DNA of 6,699 nt from JBDSGC01 sp046594105 (GCA_046594105.1 JBKJQB010000137.1:1-6699), one strand, 5' to 3'; counted from the stretch's first letter, positions 1 to 6,500 are shown. The notes: generated from the letters alone by a model not told the origin. Translations and numbers: made by a program.

Positions 1-13
1 CTCGCCGAACAGT

Positions 14-76
14 CGCCGGCTGGAAGCCGGCGGACCGGCCGGCAAGGATGCCGGCGCTCCGTTCGCTCCGCTCAGA
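14..76. repeat. Cluster of GCCGGC hairpins and GCTCCG repeats
   Basis: The self-complementary hexamer GCCGGC occurs four times, at 15-20, 26-31, 38-43 and 50-55, spaced 11 to 12 bases apart. The first two copies form a perfect 7-bp stem (14-20 with 26-32) around a TGGAA loop; the next two form a 6-bp stem around AAGGAT. Directly after, GCTCCG is repeated at 56-61 and 65-70, leading into TTCGCTCCGCTCAG (63-76). GCTCAGGATGACA follows at 133-145. The last two pieces look like separated halves of a dispersed repeat I associate with several GC-rich environmental phyla (a run like CGCTCCGCTCAGGATGACA). No open frame here looks like a gene, so this is probably intergenic repeat material. The hairpins are seen directly; the family assignment is from memory and tentative. 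Confidence 0.6.
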
Positions 77-191
77 AGATCCACGAAGCGCACGTTCATC
101 GCCCTCTCATCGGCTCATCGCGCTGTTTTCCAGCTCAGGATGACAGGCGGATGACAAGGGCGTGATGAAACCGCTTTGGCATTTGAAGGAA

Positions 192-246
192 CGCTCGCGT
201 TAGCGACACGACGCCACTGAGCGCTGCAGAGTCGCTTACGCGGGCG
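192..246. repeat. Imperfect 16-bp inverted repeat (long hairpin)
   Basis: Arms 192-207 and 231-246 pair over 16 positions with 14 Watson-Crick pairs, one T-G wobble (195/243) and one T-T mismatch (201/237). The loop is 23 bases (208-230). No T-run follows the stem on either strand, so it does not look like a classical intrinsic terminator. It lies about 290 bases beyond the stop of the leftward kinase gene, outside any convincing reading frame. It could be a structured RNA element, a Rho-dependent or bidirectional transcription barrier, or the remnant of a small mobile repeat. The pairing is read directly; the role is unknown. Confidence 0.6.
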
Positions 247-426
247 CGAGATACACGCGGCGTTCGGAAGAGGGAACGTTCCGGGCCGCGCGTGAAGTTC
301 GAAGTAAACGTTGCGTCAAACACCAGGAGCGTCCGCGATGGGTCGCACCTTCGGTTTCGCAATCCTGGAAAAGAAAAACGGGGCATCCGTAAATCGAGTG
401 GATTGAGAACGGAAAGCCACCGATGG

Positions 427-469
427 AAAAGCGGGAAAGGCCGCCCGGGCCGCCACCCGCCTTTTCCGC
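427..469 (-). terminator. Probable intrinsic terminator of kinase A
   Basis: Read on the minus strand, GCGGAAAAGGC (469 to 459) pairs with GCCTTTCCCGC (441 to 431) in 10 of 11 positions (one A-C mismatch). The 17-base GC-rich loop can itself fold. The second arm is followed at once by TTTTCC (430 to 425). The stem ends about 70 bases past the TAA of the leftward kinase gene, and the T-run is on the correct side for leftward transcription only. The T-run is short (four), so strength is uncertain. Confidence 0.5.
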
Positions 470-472
470 AAA

Positions 473-498
473 ACAGGCGTCTGACCTTCAAAGACGCT
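473..498 (-). terminator. Weak additional terminator hairpin after kinase A
   Basis: On the minus strand GCGTCT (497 to 492) pairs with AGACGC (482 to 477) around a 9-base loop, followed a few bases later by CTGTTTTGC. It begins about 40 bases past the kinase stop. The stem is short (6 bp plus a possible wobble) and the T-run is not adjacent, so alone this would be weak. It may act in tandem with the better hairpin just downstream at 427-469. Confidence 0.3.
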
Positions 499-538
499 GG
501 AACACAAACAATTTCTTTGCCTTCTGCATCCTGCCTGA

Positions 539-3181
539 TTATCGCGGGCCACCAATTAGCGTTGGCCAGTTCGCGATGATGGTCGTCGGCGCGGCCGCGG
601 AATCGTCATTGGAAACCGCGGCCAGAAAACGCTGTCCATCCGGAGAAGCGGAGTACGGAAATCCCTGCAATGTAGCGACGCGAGCCTCGAAGAGGATCCG
701 CGCATCGCCGGCTTCCAGCGTCTTCCCGATCTTCACAGGGACCGACATCAGCTTTCGATCGATGGACAGATAGAAGATCTCGTCTCCCTTCCCCGACCAG
801 CGCGGAAATGTGCCGCCCGATGGCGAGAGCTGCAGCTTGCCGGGGCGCCCGATCGGCTGCGCGTAGATCTCCGATTTGCCCGATTCGTTCGAGGAGTAGA
901 CGAACCACGAGCCGTCAGGCGAGAAGCCTCCGGGGAACTCGGAAAATGGGCTCTGTACCAGCGGCGTACGTTTTCGATCGGCCATGGAGAGGAGCCAGAT
1001 GTCGTAGATGATCTTCTTCTTCGGGTTGTGGTAACCGACCAGGAGGAAGCGGCCGTCCCGCGACCAGTCAACCGGGACCCGCTGCGACTCCTGCTCCTCC
1101 CATAAAGTCTCTTCCACTCCCGAGCCTCGCGACGGCTTGACGGCAATGTCGTAAGCCGGCCGCTTTGGTCCGGTGGCGAATGCGATCTGCTCGCCGTCGG
1201 GAGACCAGACGCCAGAGAAATCGTCGATCGGCTTGAACGTAAAGCGGCTCGCCGTGGAGCGGGCCAGTTCGTGAATCCAGATGTCGGATTTTCCTGCCGA
1301 CTCGAGGATGTCGGCCGCAACGCGACCGCCGTCAGGAGAGATGGTCAGGCCCACCAGCTCGGCCGGCGATCCGACTTTCCCTGACTCCTTACCGCTCCTG
1401 TCGAACCAGGTGAGCTGGGTCCTCGCCGAGCCCTGCGCGAAGGCCAGTAATCCACCGTCGGAGACGGAATAGACAGCTCCGGCCGTGCCGGCGATGTAGG
1501 TGAGCTTTTCCGCAACGGCAACCGGGTCTCCCTCGACTTCGAAGGATCGGCTGTTGAAGGGTTGTGCCAGAAGGGTCCTCTCGCGAGAGAACAGAAGATA
1601 CCCGTTCGCGCAGGCGGCGTTTCCGGAAGAGCGGATGATCCTCTTTCGCTCCTTCGATCCGAGCAGGCCGAGCCAGACGACGCTCTCCTCGGCATCTTCC
1701 GCCCGCGCCAGGAAGAGGTAGTGTTTCCCATCGGGCAGAAAGAAAGGCCAGCGGTGATCGGCCTCACCCTTTGCCGCATCGAACGTGGTGATCTTGCCTG
1801 GATCGCCGCCGGCTGCCGGGACCTGGTAGATGCCATCCCGCACCAGTGCGAAGAGAATGATGTTGCTGCGATTCCAGCTTCCGCCGCGCGCGTTGAGGGC
1901 GGCGCAGATGGTCTGAGGCGGCCCGCCGGTAACGTCGATCTTCTTGAGTTTTCCATCGCCGAAGAAACCAACGAAACGGCTGTCCGGCGACCAGAAGGGA
2001 TAGCTGGCTCCCTCCGATCCTGCCAGTGTCTGCGAGCTTCCTCCTCGCAGTGTACGGATCCAGAGCGCGTTCTCGCCCGTGGCCGTCTGAGCGAGAAAGA
2101 CGATGCGCCGCCCATCGGGGGAGATCGCCATCGGTCCGTCGACGAAGCTGAACTCCGAGCCGCGTGGCGGAAGAATCGAGGCCTGAATCGGCTCGCCGAA
2201 TCTCGACCGGGCCTGGAAGATGTGGAAGGCCAGAAGTGCAGCGGCGATGGTCGCGATCGCCGCAAGACTCCATGCCGCCGCCTCACGGCCCTTCTTTCGC
2301 GAGGAGGGAATTGCGGCGCCGCCGGCCTGCGAGCCGGTTTCGCCGATCCAGCGAAGCTCCTCGCCAATGTCGTGGGCGCTCTGCCAGCGGTCATCGGGAT
2401 CCTTGCTCAGACATTTGGCGATCAGGTGCTCCAGGCTATTCGGCGCGAGCGGCTGCAATTCGTGCAGCGCCCGCGGCTCACCGGAAACAATGGCCGCGAT
2501 GAGTGAGGTGCGGGTCTTTCCGTCGAATGCCCGCTTGCCCGTGACCATCTCGTAGAGCACGCATCCGAAAGCGAAGATGTCGCTGCGGGCGTCCAGCTCG
2601 GAGCCTTCGAGCTGTTCGGGAGCCATGTATTGAAACGTCCCGAGGATCGTCCCCTCCTGCGTCAACGGCTTCTGTACCGTGCCTCCTTCAAAGTCGACAA
2701 CCGCTGCCGATTTGGCCAGGCCGAAGTCCAGCAGCTTTGCACCCGACTTCGTGAGCATGATGTTGCCTGGCTTGAGGTCGCGATGAATTACGGCGGAGCG
2801 ATGCGCGCGATCGAGCGCCTGGGCGATCTGGCAGCCGTAACGAACGACCTCGCTCAGCGGAATGGGTCCTCTGGCCAGCCGGTCGGAGAGTGATTCCCCC
2901 TCCAGCAACTCCATGACGAGAAAGTCGATCCCGTCCTCGTGGCCGATGTCGAAAAGCGTGCAGATGTGCGGGTGGCTGAGCTGCGAGATCGTTCTGGCCT
3001 CACGATCGAAACGAGCCTTGAGCTGTTCGTTCTGCGCGAATCCAGTGGTCGTGAGGATCTTTACAGCCACGCTGCGGTCCAAGCGCGTATCGCGCGCTCG
3101 AAACACCTCGCCCATTCCCCCGGCGCCGATCGGGGCCACGATCTCGTAGGGCCCGAGCCGCCTTCCCGGTTCCATTGTCAT
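539..3181 (-). CDS. Receptor-like Ser/Thr kinase with PD40 propeller (A)
   Basis: 880 aa, complete, stop TAA. Residues about 12-275 form a Hanks-type protein kinase that transfers phosphate from ATP to Ser/Thr. Visible landmarks are the glycine loop GAGGMGEV (19-26), VAVK with Lys41, alpha-C Glu61, HRDLKPGN with Asp135 and Asn140, DFG (152-154), APE (187-189) and Asp201. The Arg before the catalytic Asp makes it an RD kinase, usually switched on by activation-loop phosphorylation; Thr174, Thr178 and Thr182 are candidates. A basic stretch (295-299, RKKGR) precedes one hydrophobic segment at about 301-322, so the N-terminus should be cytoplasmic. Residues about 330-880 carry repeated PD40/TolB-type motifs such as SPDGRR (near 353), SPDSRF, LPDGKH, SPDGGR (near 618), SPDGEQ (near 657), SPDGSW (near 751) and SPDGQR, giving a beta-propeller predicted outside the membrane. 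The start could be ATG 3181 or the ATG two codons later (3175); neither has a Shine-Dalgarno. It is divergent from a paralogue at 3648. Ligand and substrates are unknown. Confidence 0.95.
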   Translation of the reverse strand: MTMEPGRRLGPYEIVAPIGAGGMGEVFRARDTRLDRSVAVKILTTTGFAQNEQLKARFDREARTISQLSHPHICTLFDIGHEDGIDFLVMELLEGESLSDRLARGPIPLSEVVRYGCQIAQALDRAHRSAVIHRDLKPGNIMLTKSGAKLLDFGLAKSAAVVDFEGGTVQKPLTQEGTILGTFQYMAPEQLEGSELDARSDIFAFGCVLYEMVTGKRAFDGKTRTSLIAAIVSGEPRALHELQPLAPNSLEHLIAKCLSKDPDDRWQSAHDIGEELRWIGETGSQAGGAAIPSSRKKGREAAAWSLAAIATIAAALLAFHIFQARSRFGEPIQASILPPRGSEFSFVDGPMAISPDGRRIVFLAQTATGENALWIRTLRGGSSQTLAGSEGASYPFWSPDSRFVGFFGDGKLKKIDVTGGPPQTICAALNARGGSWNRSNIILFALVRDGIYQVPAAGGDPGKITTFDAAKGEADHRWPFFLPDGKHYLFLARAEDAEESVVWLGLLGSKERKRIIRSSGNAACANGYLLFSRERTLLAQPFNSRSFEVEGDPVAVAEKLTYIAGTAGAVYSVSDGGLLAFAQGSARTQLTWFDRSGKESGKVGSPAELVGLTISPDGGRVAADILESAGKSDIWIHELARSTASRFTFKPIDDFSGVWSPDGEQIAFATGPKRPAYDIAVKPSRGSGVEETLWEEQESQRVPVDWSRDGRFLLVGYHNPKKKIIYDIWLLSMADRKRTPLVQSPFSEFPGGFSPDGSWFVYSSNESGKSEIYAQPIGRPGKLQLSPSGGTFPRWSGKGDEIFYLSIDRKLMSVPVKIGKTLEAGDARILFEARVATLQGFPYSASPDGQRFLAAVSNDDSAAAPTTIIANWPTLIGGPR

Positions 3182-3191
3182 GTGTGGGAAG

Positions 3192-3197
3192 ACTATA
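3192..3197 (-). promoter_or_regulatory. Candidate -10 box of kinase A
   Basis: On the minus strand TATAGT lies 10 bases upstream of the ATG at 3181. If transcription starts the usual 6-8 bases after it, the leader would be only a few bases long, which fits the lack of a Shine-Dalgarno. No good -35 (TTGACA-like) is seen at 16-18 bases upstream. This is a single-motif call and rests on position as much as on sequence. Confidence 0.35.
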
Positions 3198-3370
3198 CGC
3201 GTGAAGCAGGCTCAGCGTGGTCAGACGATCACGCGCATTTGCGTCGGACCGCTTCGCGGATCCCGACACGCAACCCGGCCGGCGGCGCACCGATAACCGC
3301 GGAACTTCAGAAGCCGAACGAGCACCCGAACTCGAGTTCGTCTTCGTGCATCTTGAGATCGCTTTGCTGG

Positions 3371-3434
3371 GCCTTGTGGGGCCAGACCTTCGTTCTGCGG
3401 CCTCATGGTGCGGCCTCGTGGGGCCAGACCTTCG
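3371..3434. repeat. 22-bp direct repeat pair, period 42
   Basis: Copies at 3371-3392 and 3413-3434 match at 21 of 22 bases (T versus C at the fifth position) and share the core GTGGGGCCAGACCTTCG. Between them a sub-repeat GCGGCCTC-x-TGG occurs at 3397-3408 and again, overlapping the second copy, at 3410-3421. The core resembles the GGGGTCAGACC-type intergenic repeats that I associate with REP-like elements in GC-rich bacteria. That likeness is from memory and no transposase is present here. Confidence 0.7.
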
Positions 3435-3630
3435 ATTTTCTTTTCCGCAGTCATGTTTCTAATCCCCGGGTAGACCGGAAGTCGAAGCGTTTCGCCCGCC
3501 GCTCGGATCGCGACGCACCGCCGTTCGCCGACTGTGACCGCGCCGGGTCGATGACGTTCCCTCGACCGGAGGCAAGCTGGCGAACTGGTAAGGGATCGGT
3601 TCAGACAACCGAGGCATCAGGGCGCTGAGG

Positions 3631-3636
3631 TATCCT
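3631..3636 (+). promoter_or_regulatory. Candidate -10 box of kinase B
   Basis: TATCCT lies 11 bases upstream of the TTG at 3648, almost the same spacing as TATAGT before kinase A. The predicted transcript would have a leader of about 3-5 bases. No Shine-Dalgarno is positioned for TTG 3648: the nearest purine run, GAGG at 3627-3630, is 17 bases away. No clear -35 is seen. The call is tentative. Confidence 0.35.
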
Positions 3637-3647
3637 GTGCTCTCCCC

Positions 3648-6296
3648 TTGCTGACCCCTCAAACGCGCCTCGGGCCCTACGAGATCGTCTCCTTACTCGG
3701 TTCGGGCGGGATGGGTGAGGTCTACCAGGCGCTCGACACGCGGCTCGATCGCACCGTGGCCATCAAGGTGCTTCCGCATCACCTGTCCAGCGACCCATCG
3801 TTGCGCGAACGCTTCGATCGCGAGGCCCGCGCAATCTCCAGCCTCACCCATCCCCACATCTGCGCGCTGTATGACATCGGCCACGAGGGGGGGATGGACT
3901 ACCTGGTGATGGAGTATCTCCAGGGTGAGTCGCTGGCCGATCGTCTGGCCCGAGGAGCGCTGCCGGTCGATCAGGTGCTGCGGTACGGAGTGGAGATCGC
4001 CGATGCGCTCGACAGCGCCCATCGCCGCGGTCTGGTTCATCGCGACCTGAAGCCGGGAAACGTCATGCTGACCAAGTCGGGGGCGAAGCTGCTCGACTTC
4101 GGCCTGGTCAAATACCAGAACCCCACCGAGGCCGGACAGTTGACCAGCCTTCCCACGGAGAACCGGCCGCTGACGCAGGAAGGCACCATCCTCGGGACAT
4201 TTCAGTACATGGCGCCGGAGCAACTGGAAGGGCGGGAAGCGGATGCCCGCACCGACATCTTCGCGTTCGGCGCGGTGCTCTACGAGATGGCTACCGGACG
4301 GCGCGCGTTTCAGGGCACCTCGAAGGCCAGCCTCATCGCGGCGATCATCACCGCGATGCCGGAGCCGATCTCCGCCATTCAACCGCTCACGCCGCCGGCG
4401 CTCGAGCGCATCGTGCAGGTGTGTCTGGCCAAGGATCCTGACCGTCGCTGGCAGAGCGCGCACGATCTGGCGGAGGAGATCCGCTGGATCTCGGAAGCGG
4501 GATCGCAGGCTGGCGTGGCCAGCGTGGTGGTGGCCCGTCGCAGGAACCGGGAGCGTCTGTGGTTGGGGACTGCGATCGCTGCGGCACTGGCGGCGCTCGC
4601 GCTGGGGGGCTTGTGGTGGAAAGGGCACAGCGTGGAGCCGCGCGCGTTCCACGCCTCGTTCGTTCCACCGTCCGGCGTGTCGTTGTCCATCAACCAGAAC
4701 GACGCGGCCTCCCTGTCGCTCTCTCCTGACGGGAGATTCCTGACCTTTAGCGGCGAGACCGCGGATGGAAAGAAGAATCTCTGGCTCGCCCGTCTGGATA
4801 CCGGTGAGATGAAACCTCTGAGCGGAACGGAGAAAGGCTTCGGCCCTTTCTGGTCACCGGACAGCCGCAGCATCGGATTCTTCGCGGCCGGAAAGCTGAA
4901 GAGGATTGATGTGAGTGGCGGCCCGGCCATTGCGCTAGCGGATGCGCCCGACGGCCGCGGAGGGAGTTGGAGCAAAGACGGTGTCCTCCTGTTTGCCGGC
5001 TACTGGCGCGATGCCCTCCATCGCGTTTCCTCGAATGGCGGGCCGGTCACGACCGTCACCCGGGTCGATGAGGAGCACGGCGAGACGACCCATCGGTGGC
5101 CCGTCTTCCTCCCCGATGGCAAGCGCTTCCTCTACCTGGTGGGAACCCATCGCGCCGGGGCGGAAAGCGACATGAACGCGGTCTACCTCGCTTCGCTCGA
5201 CTCGAGCGAGCGCAAGTTGATCCTCCGGGTGCGCTCGAATCTCGCCCTGTGTGGGGACCAACTGCTGTTCGTGCGGAACCAGTATCTGCTGGCTCAGAAG
5301 TTCGACATGGCCAAAGGGCAGCTGACCGGAGAGCCGATTCGGGTGGCCGAGGGGGTGGCGGAGGAGATCGGTTTCTTCCGCGCGGTGTTTGCCATTTCTG
5401 ATGACGGCACGCTCGCCTACGCCACAGGCAACGCAAGCCTGCGCCCACGTCTCACGATGCTCGATCGCGCCGGTCGAGGCACCGACGTCGCCGGTCCGCC
5501 CGATCAGTACAGTTTCTTGCGCTTTTCACCAGACGGCAGGCGTGTTGCGGCCGCCATTGGCGATTCATCCGACGTCTGGATTCTCGATCTCGCGCGCGGC
5601 GCGCGAACGCGCTTCACCTCAAATCCGCTGAATGATTACCTGCCAGTGTGGTCACCCGACGGCAAGCAGATCGCGTTCAGCACCGACCGGCATGTACTGA
5701 GCGAGATCTTCATCAAACCGGTTGATGGCCTGACGCAGGAGCAGCCGCTCCTGGCAATGAAGGAAGGAAACCTCGAGCCGTTTGACTGGTCGCCCGACGG
5801 CCGTTTCCTGGCGGTGGACCTTCTGGATGTCAAGAATCCTGATTTCACGGGGGACATCTGGATCGTGCCGATGACGGGGGGCGCCAAGCCCTATCCCTTC
5901 GTGGCCACGGAGTTCAAGGAGCGCGCGCCAATCTTCTCGCCAGATGGAAAGTGGATTGCTTTTTCGTCAGACGAGAGCGGCAGAGACGAGCTCTACGTGG
6001 TTCCCTTTCCCGAGCGGGGAGAAAAGCGCCAGTTGTCGACCACCGGGGCCACCTCGTTCTACTTCTGGCCGGCGAAAGGTCATGAGATTTTCTGGGTGGC
6101 GCCGGATGCGGCCTTGATGTCCGTCGAATACAAGAACGGGCAGTTCGGTGACCCGAAAGCGCTCTTCAAGTTCCCGGCCGTGCCGTCAGCGCTCGACTCG
6201 TTCGACGGCGAAAAGTTTCTCGCTGCGATTCCTGAGAAACGAGAAGGCGCGCGCGTCTCCCTGGTCACCAACGCCCTCCAGACCGCACAACGCTGA
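3648..6296 (+). CDS. Receptor-like Ser/Thr kinase with PD40 propeller (B)
   Basis: 882 aa, complete, stop TGA. The start must lie before the conserved TRLGPYEIV block (6-14). The frame is open back to a TGA at 3552 but contains no ATG or GTG upstream of that block, so TTG 3648 is the best choice. The kinase domain (about 11-277) shows GSGGMGEV (18-25), VAIK with Lys40, Glu59, HRDLKPGN with Asp133 and Asn138, DFG (150-152), APE (189-191) and Asp203; it is an RD kinase with all catalytic residues in place. The activation loop is 4 residues longer than in A and has extra Thr/Ser (166, 167, 170). A basic run RRRNRER (297-303) precedes a hydrophobic segment at 304-324, then an extracytoplasmic PD40/TolB-like propeller with motifs near 358 (SPDGRF), 401 (SPDSRS), 486 (LPDGKR), 625, 667, 713 and 764 (SPDGKW). 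It is a paralogue of the leftward gene at 539-3181 along the whole length. A sensory kinase role is inferred; ligand and targets are unknown. Confidence 0.95.
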   Translation: MLTPQTRLGPYEIVSLLGSGGMGEVYQALDTRLDRTVAIKVLPHHLSSDPSLRERFDREARAISSLTHPHICALYDIGHEGGMDYLVMEYLQGESLADRLARGALPVDQVLRYGVEIADALDSAHRRGLVHRDLKPGNVMLTKSGAKLLDFGLVKYQNPTEAGQLTSLPTENRPLTQEGTILGTFQYMAPEQLEGREADARTDIFAFGAVLYEMATGRRAFQGTSKASLIAAIITAMPEPISAIQPLTPPALERIVQVCLAKDPDRRWQSAHDLAEEIRWISEAGSQAGVASVVVARRRNRERLWLGTAIAAALAALALGGLWWKGHSVEPRAFHASFVPPSGVSLSINQNDAASLSLSPDGRFLTFSGETADGKKNLWLARLDTGEMKPLSGTEKGFGPFWSPDSRSIGFFAAGKLKRIDVSGGPAIALADAPDGRGGSWSKDGVLLFAGYWRDALHRVSSNGGPVTTVTRVDEEHGETTHRWPVFLPDGKRFLYLVGTHRAGAESDMNAVYLASLDSSERKLILRVRSNLALCGDQLLFVRNQYLLAQKFDMAKGQLTGEPIRVAEGVAEEIGFFRAVFAISDDGTLAYATGNASLRPRLTMLDRAGRGTDVAGPPDQYSFLRFSPDGRRVAAAIGDSSDVWILDLARGARTRFTSNPLNDYLPVWSPDGKQIAFSTDRHVLSEIFIKPVDGLTQEQPLLAMKEGNLEPFDWSPDGRFLAVDLLDVKNPDFTGDIWIVPMTGGAKPYPFVATEFKERAPIFSPDGKWIAFSSDESGRDELYVVPFPERGEKRQLSTTGATSFYFWPAKGHEIFWVAPDAALMSVEYKNGQFGDPKALFKFPAVPSALDSFDGEKFLAAIPEKREGARVSLVTNALQTAQR

Positions 6297-6308
6297 CGTC
6301 GTCAAAAT

Positions 6309-6337
6309 GCAAACGACCCTCGGGGAGGGCCGTTTGC
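6309..6337. terminator. Strong hairpin after kinase B
   Basis: GCAAACG (6309-6315) pairs with CGTTTGC (6331-6337), then after an A-C mismatch CCCTC (6317-6321) pairs with GAGGG (6325-6329) around a GGG loop: 12 pairs in total, starting 13 bases past the kinase stop. On the plus strand no T-run follows. On the minus strand the stem is followed by ATTTTG (6308 to 6303). It therefore looks like a better intrinsic terminator for leftward transcription, or a bidirectional one, although the position fits the 3' end of kinase B. Confidence 0.55.
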
Positions 6338-6374
6338 GGATCCGTGCTTGTGCTGTCGATCGGTCAGACCGCGA

Positions 6375-6413
6375 CTTGCGGGCGGTAGGCTGCAGGAGCT
6401 TGCGGCTGGTAGG
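6375..6413. repeat. 15-bp direct repeat pair, period 24
   Basis: CTTGCGGGCGGTAGG (6375-6389) and CTTGCGGCTGGTAGG (6399-6413) match at 13 of 15 bases. The 24-base period is a multiple of three, so the repeat could be a trace of a repeated peptide. On the minus strand it translates in one frame to PTSRKLLQ-PTARKS and in another to YQPQAPAA-YRPQVAV. The perfect short palindrome CGGTC-A-GACCG sits just to the left at 6361-6371. Confidence 0.5.
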
Positions 6414-6500
6414 TCGCGTCGCCCCAATCACCAACACCATGATCACGAGCCACACGACGGTCATCCCCGCGCCAGGACGAGCGAGAAGGTGATTTCGTTC

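Larger units (their letters stand above)
1..426. other. Gene-poor region left of kinase A
   Basis: I find no convincing gene here. The longest frames (135-491 on the minus strand, and 292 onward on the plus strand running into the 3' end of the kinase gene) give Arg-, Ser- and Pro-rich translations with no recognisable domain, as expected by chance in GC-rich DNA. No tRNA or rRNA is apparent. Contents I can support are the GCCGGC hairpin cluster at 14-76, the GCTCAGGATGACA motif at 133-145, the long inverted repeat at 192-246 and the 10-bp palindrome GGAACGTTCC at 273-282. A very short or atypical gene cannot be ruled out. Confidence 0.55.
3182..3647. other. Divergent intergenic region between the two kinases
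   Basis: 466 bases separate the two divergent start codons. I see no convincing gene: open frames across it on both strands give low-complexity translations, and the minus frame at 3221-3454 only translates the DNA repeat (a doubled EGLAP motif). Contents I can support are -10-like hexamers next to each start, the GTGGGGCCAGACCTTCG repeat pair at 3371-3434, and a small 5-bp hairpin CGGTT/AACCG at 3597-3611 just upstream of the rightward -10 candidate, which could be an operator. The region is long enough for independent control of the two genes. Confidence 0.6.

Noticed and set aside
135..491. 118-aa minus-strand frame left of kinase A
   Set aside because: No domain and basic, low-complexity composition; it spans the probable terminator and the long inverted repeat.
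1345..2394. 349-aa minus-strand frame inside kinase A
   Set aside because: Lies wholly within the kinase/propeller gene in another frame; its Arg/Ser/Pro-rich, domain-free translation is typical of a shadow of GC-rich coding DNA.
1562..2506. 314-aa plus-strand frame antisense to kinase A
   Set aside because: Fully antisense to a well-supported gene and without recognisable motifs; the high third-position GC of the real gene keeps the opposite frame open.
3371..3434. Possible CRISPR array
   Set aside because: Only two repeat copies with a 20-base spacer that itself contains a sub-repeat, and no cas genes; it fits an interspersed or operator repeat better.
3221..3454. 77-aa minus-strand frame with a repeated EGLAP motif
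   Set aside because: The peptide repeat is simply a translation of the 22-bp DNA repeat; there is no domain or start signal.
2939..3628. 229-aa plus-strand frame crossing from kinase A into the intergenic region
   Set aside because: Starts antisense within the kinase ATP-binding lobe and runs through the intergenic repeats; no motif or ribosome binding site supports it.
3693..4652. 319-aa minus-strand frame antisense to kinase B
   Set aside because: Antisense shadow of the conserved kinase domain; the same kind of frame appears opposite kinase A, as expected for paralogous DNA.
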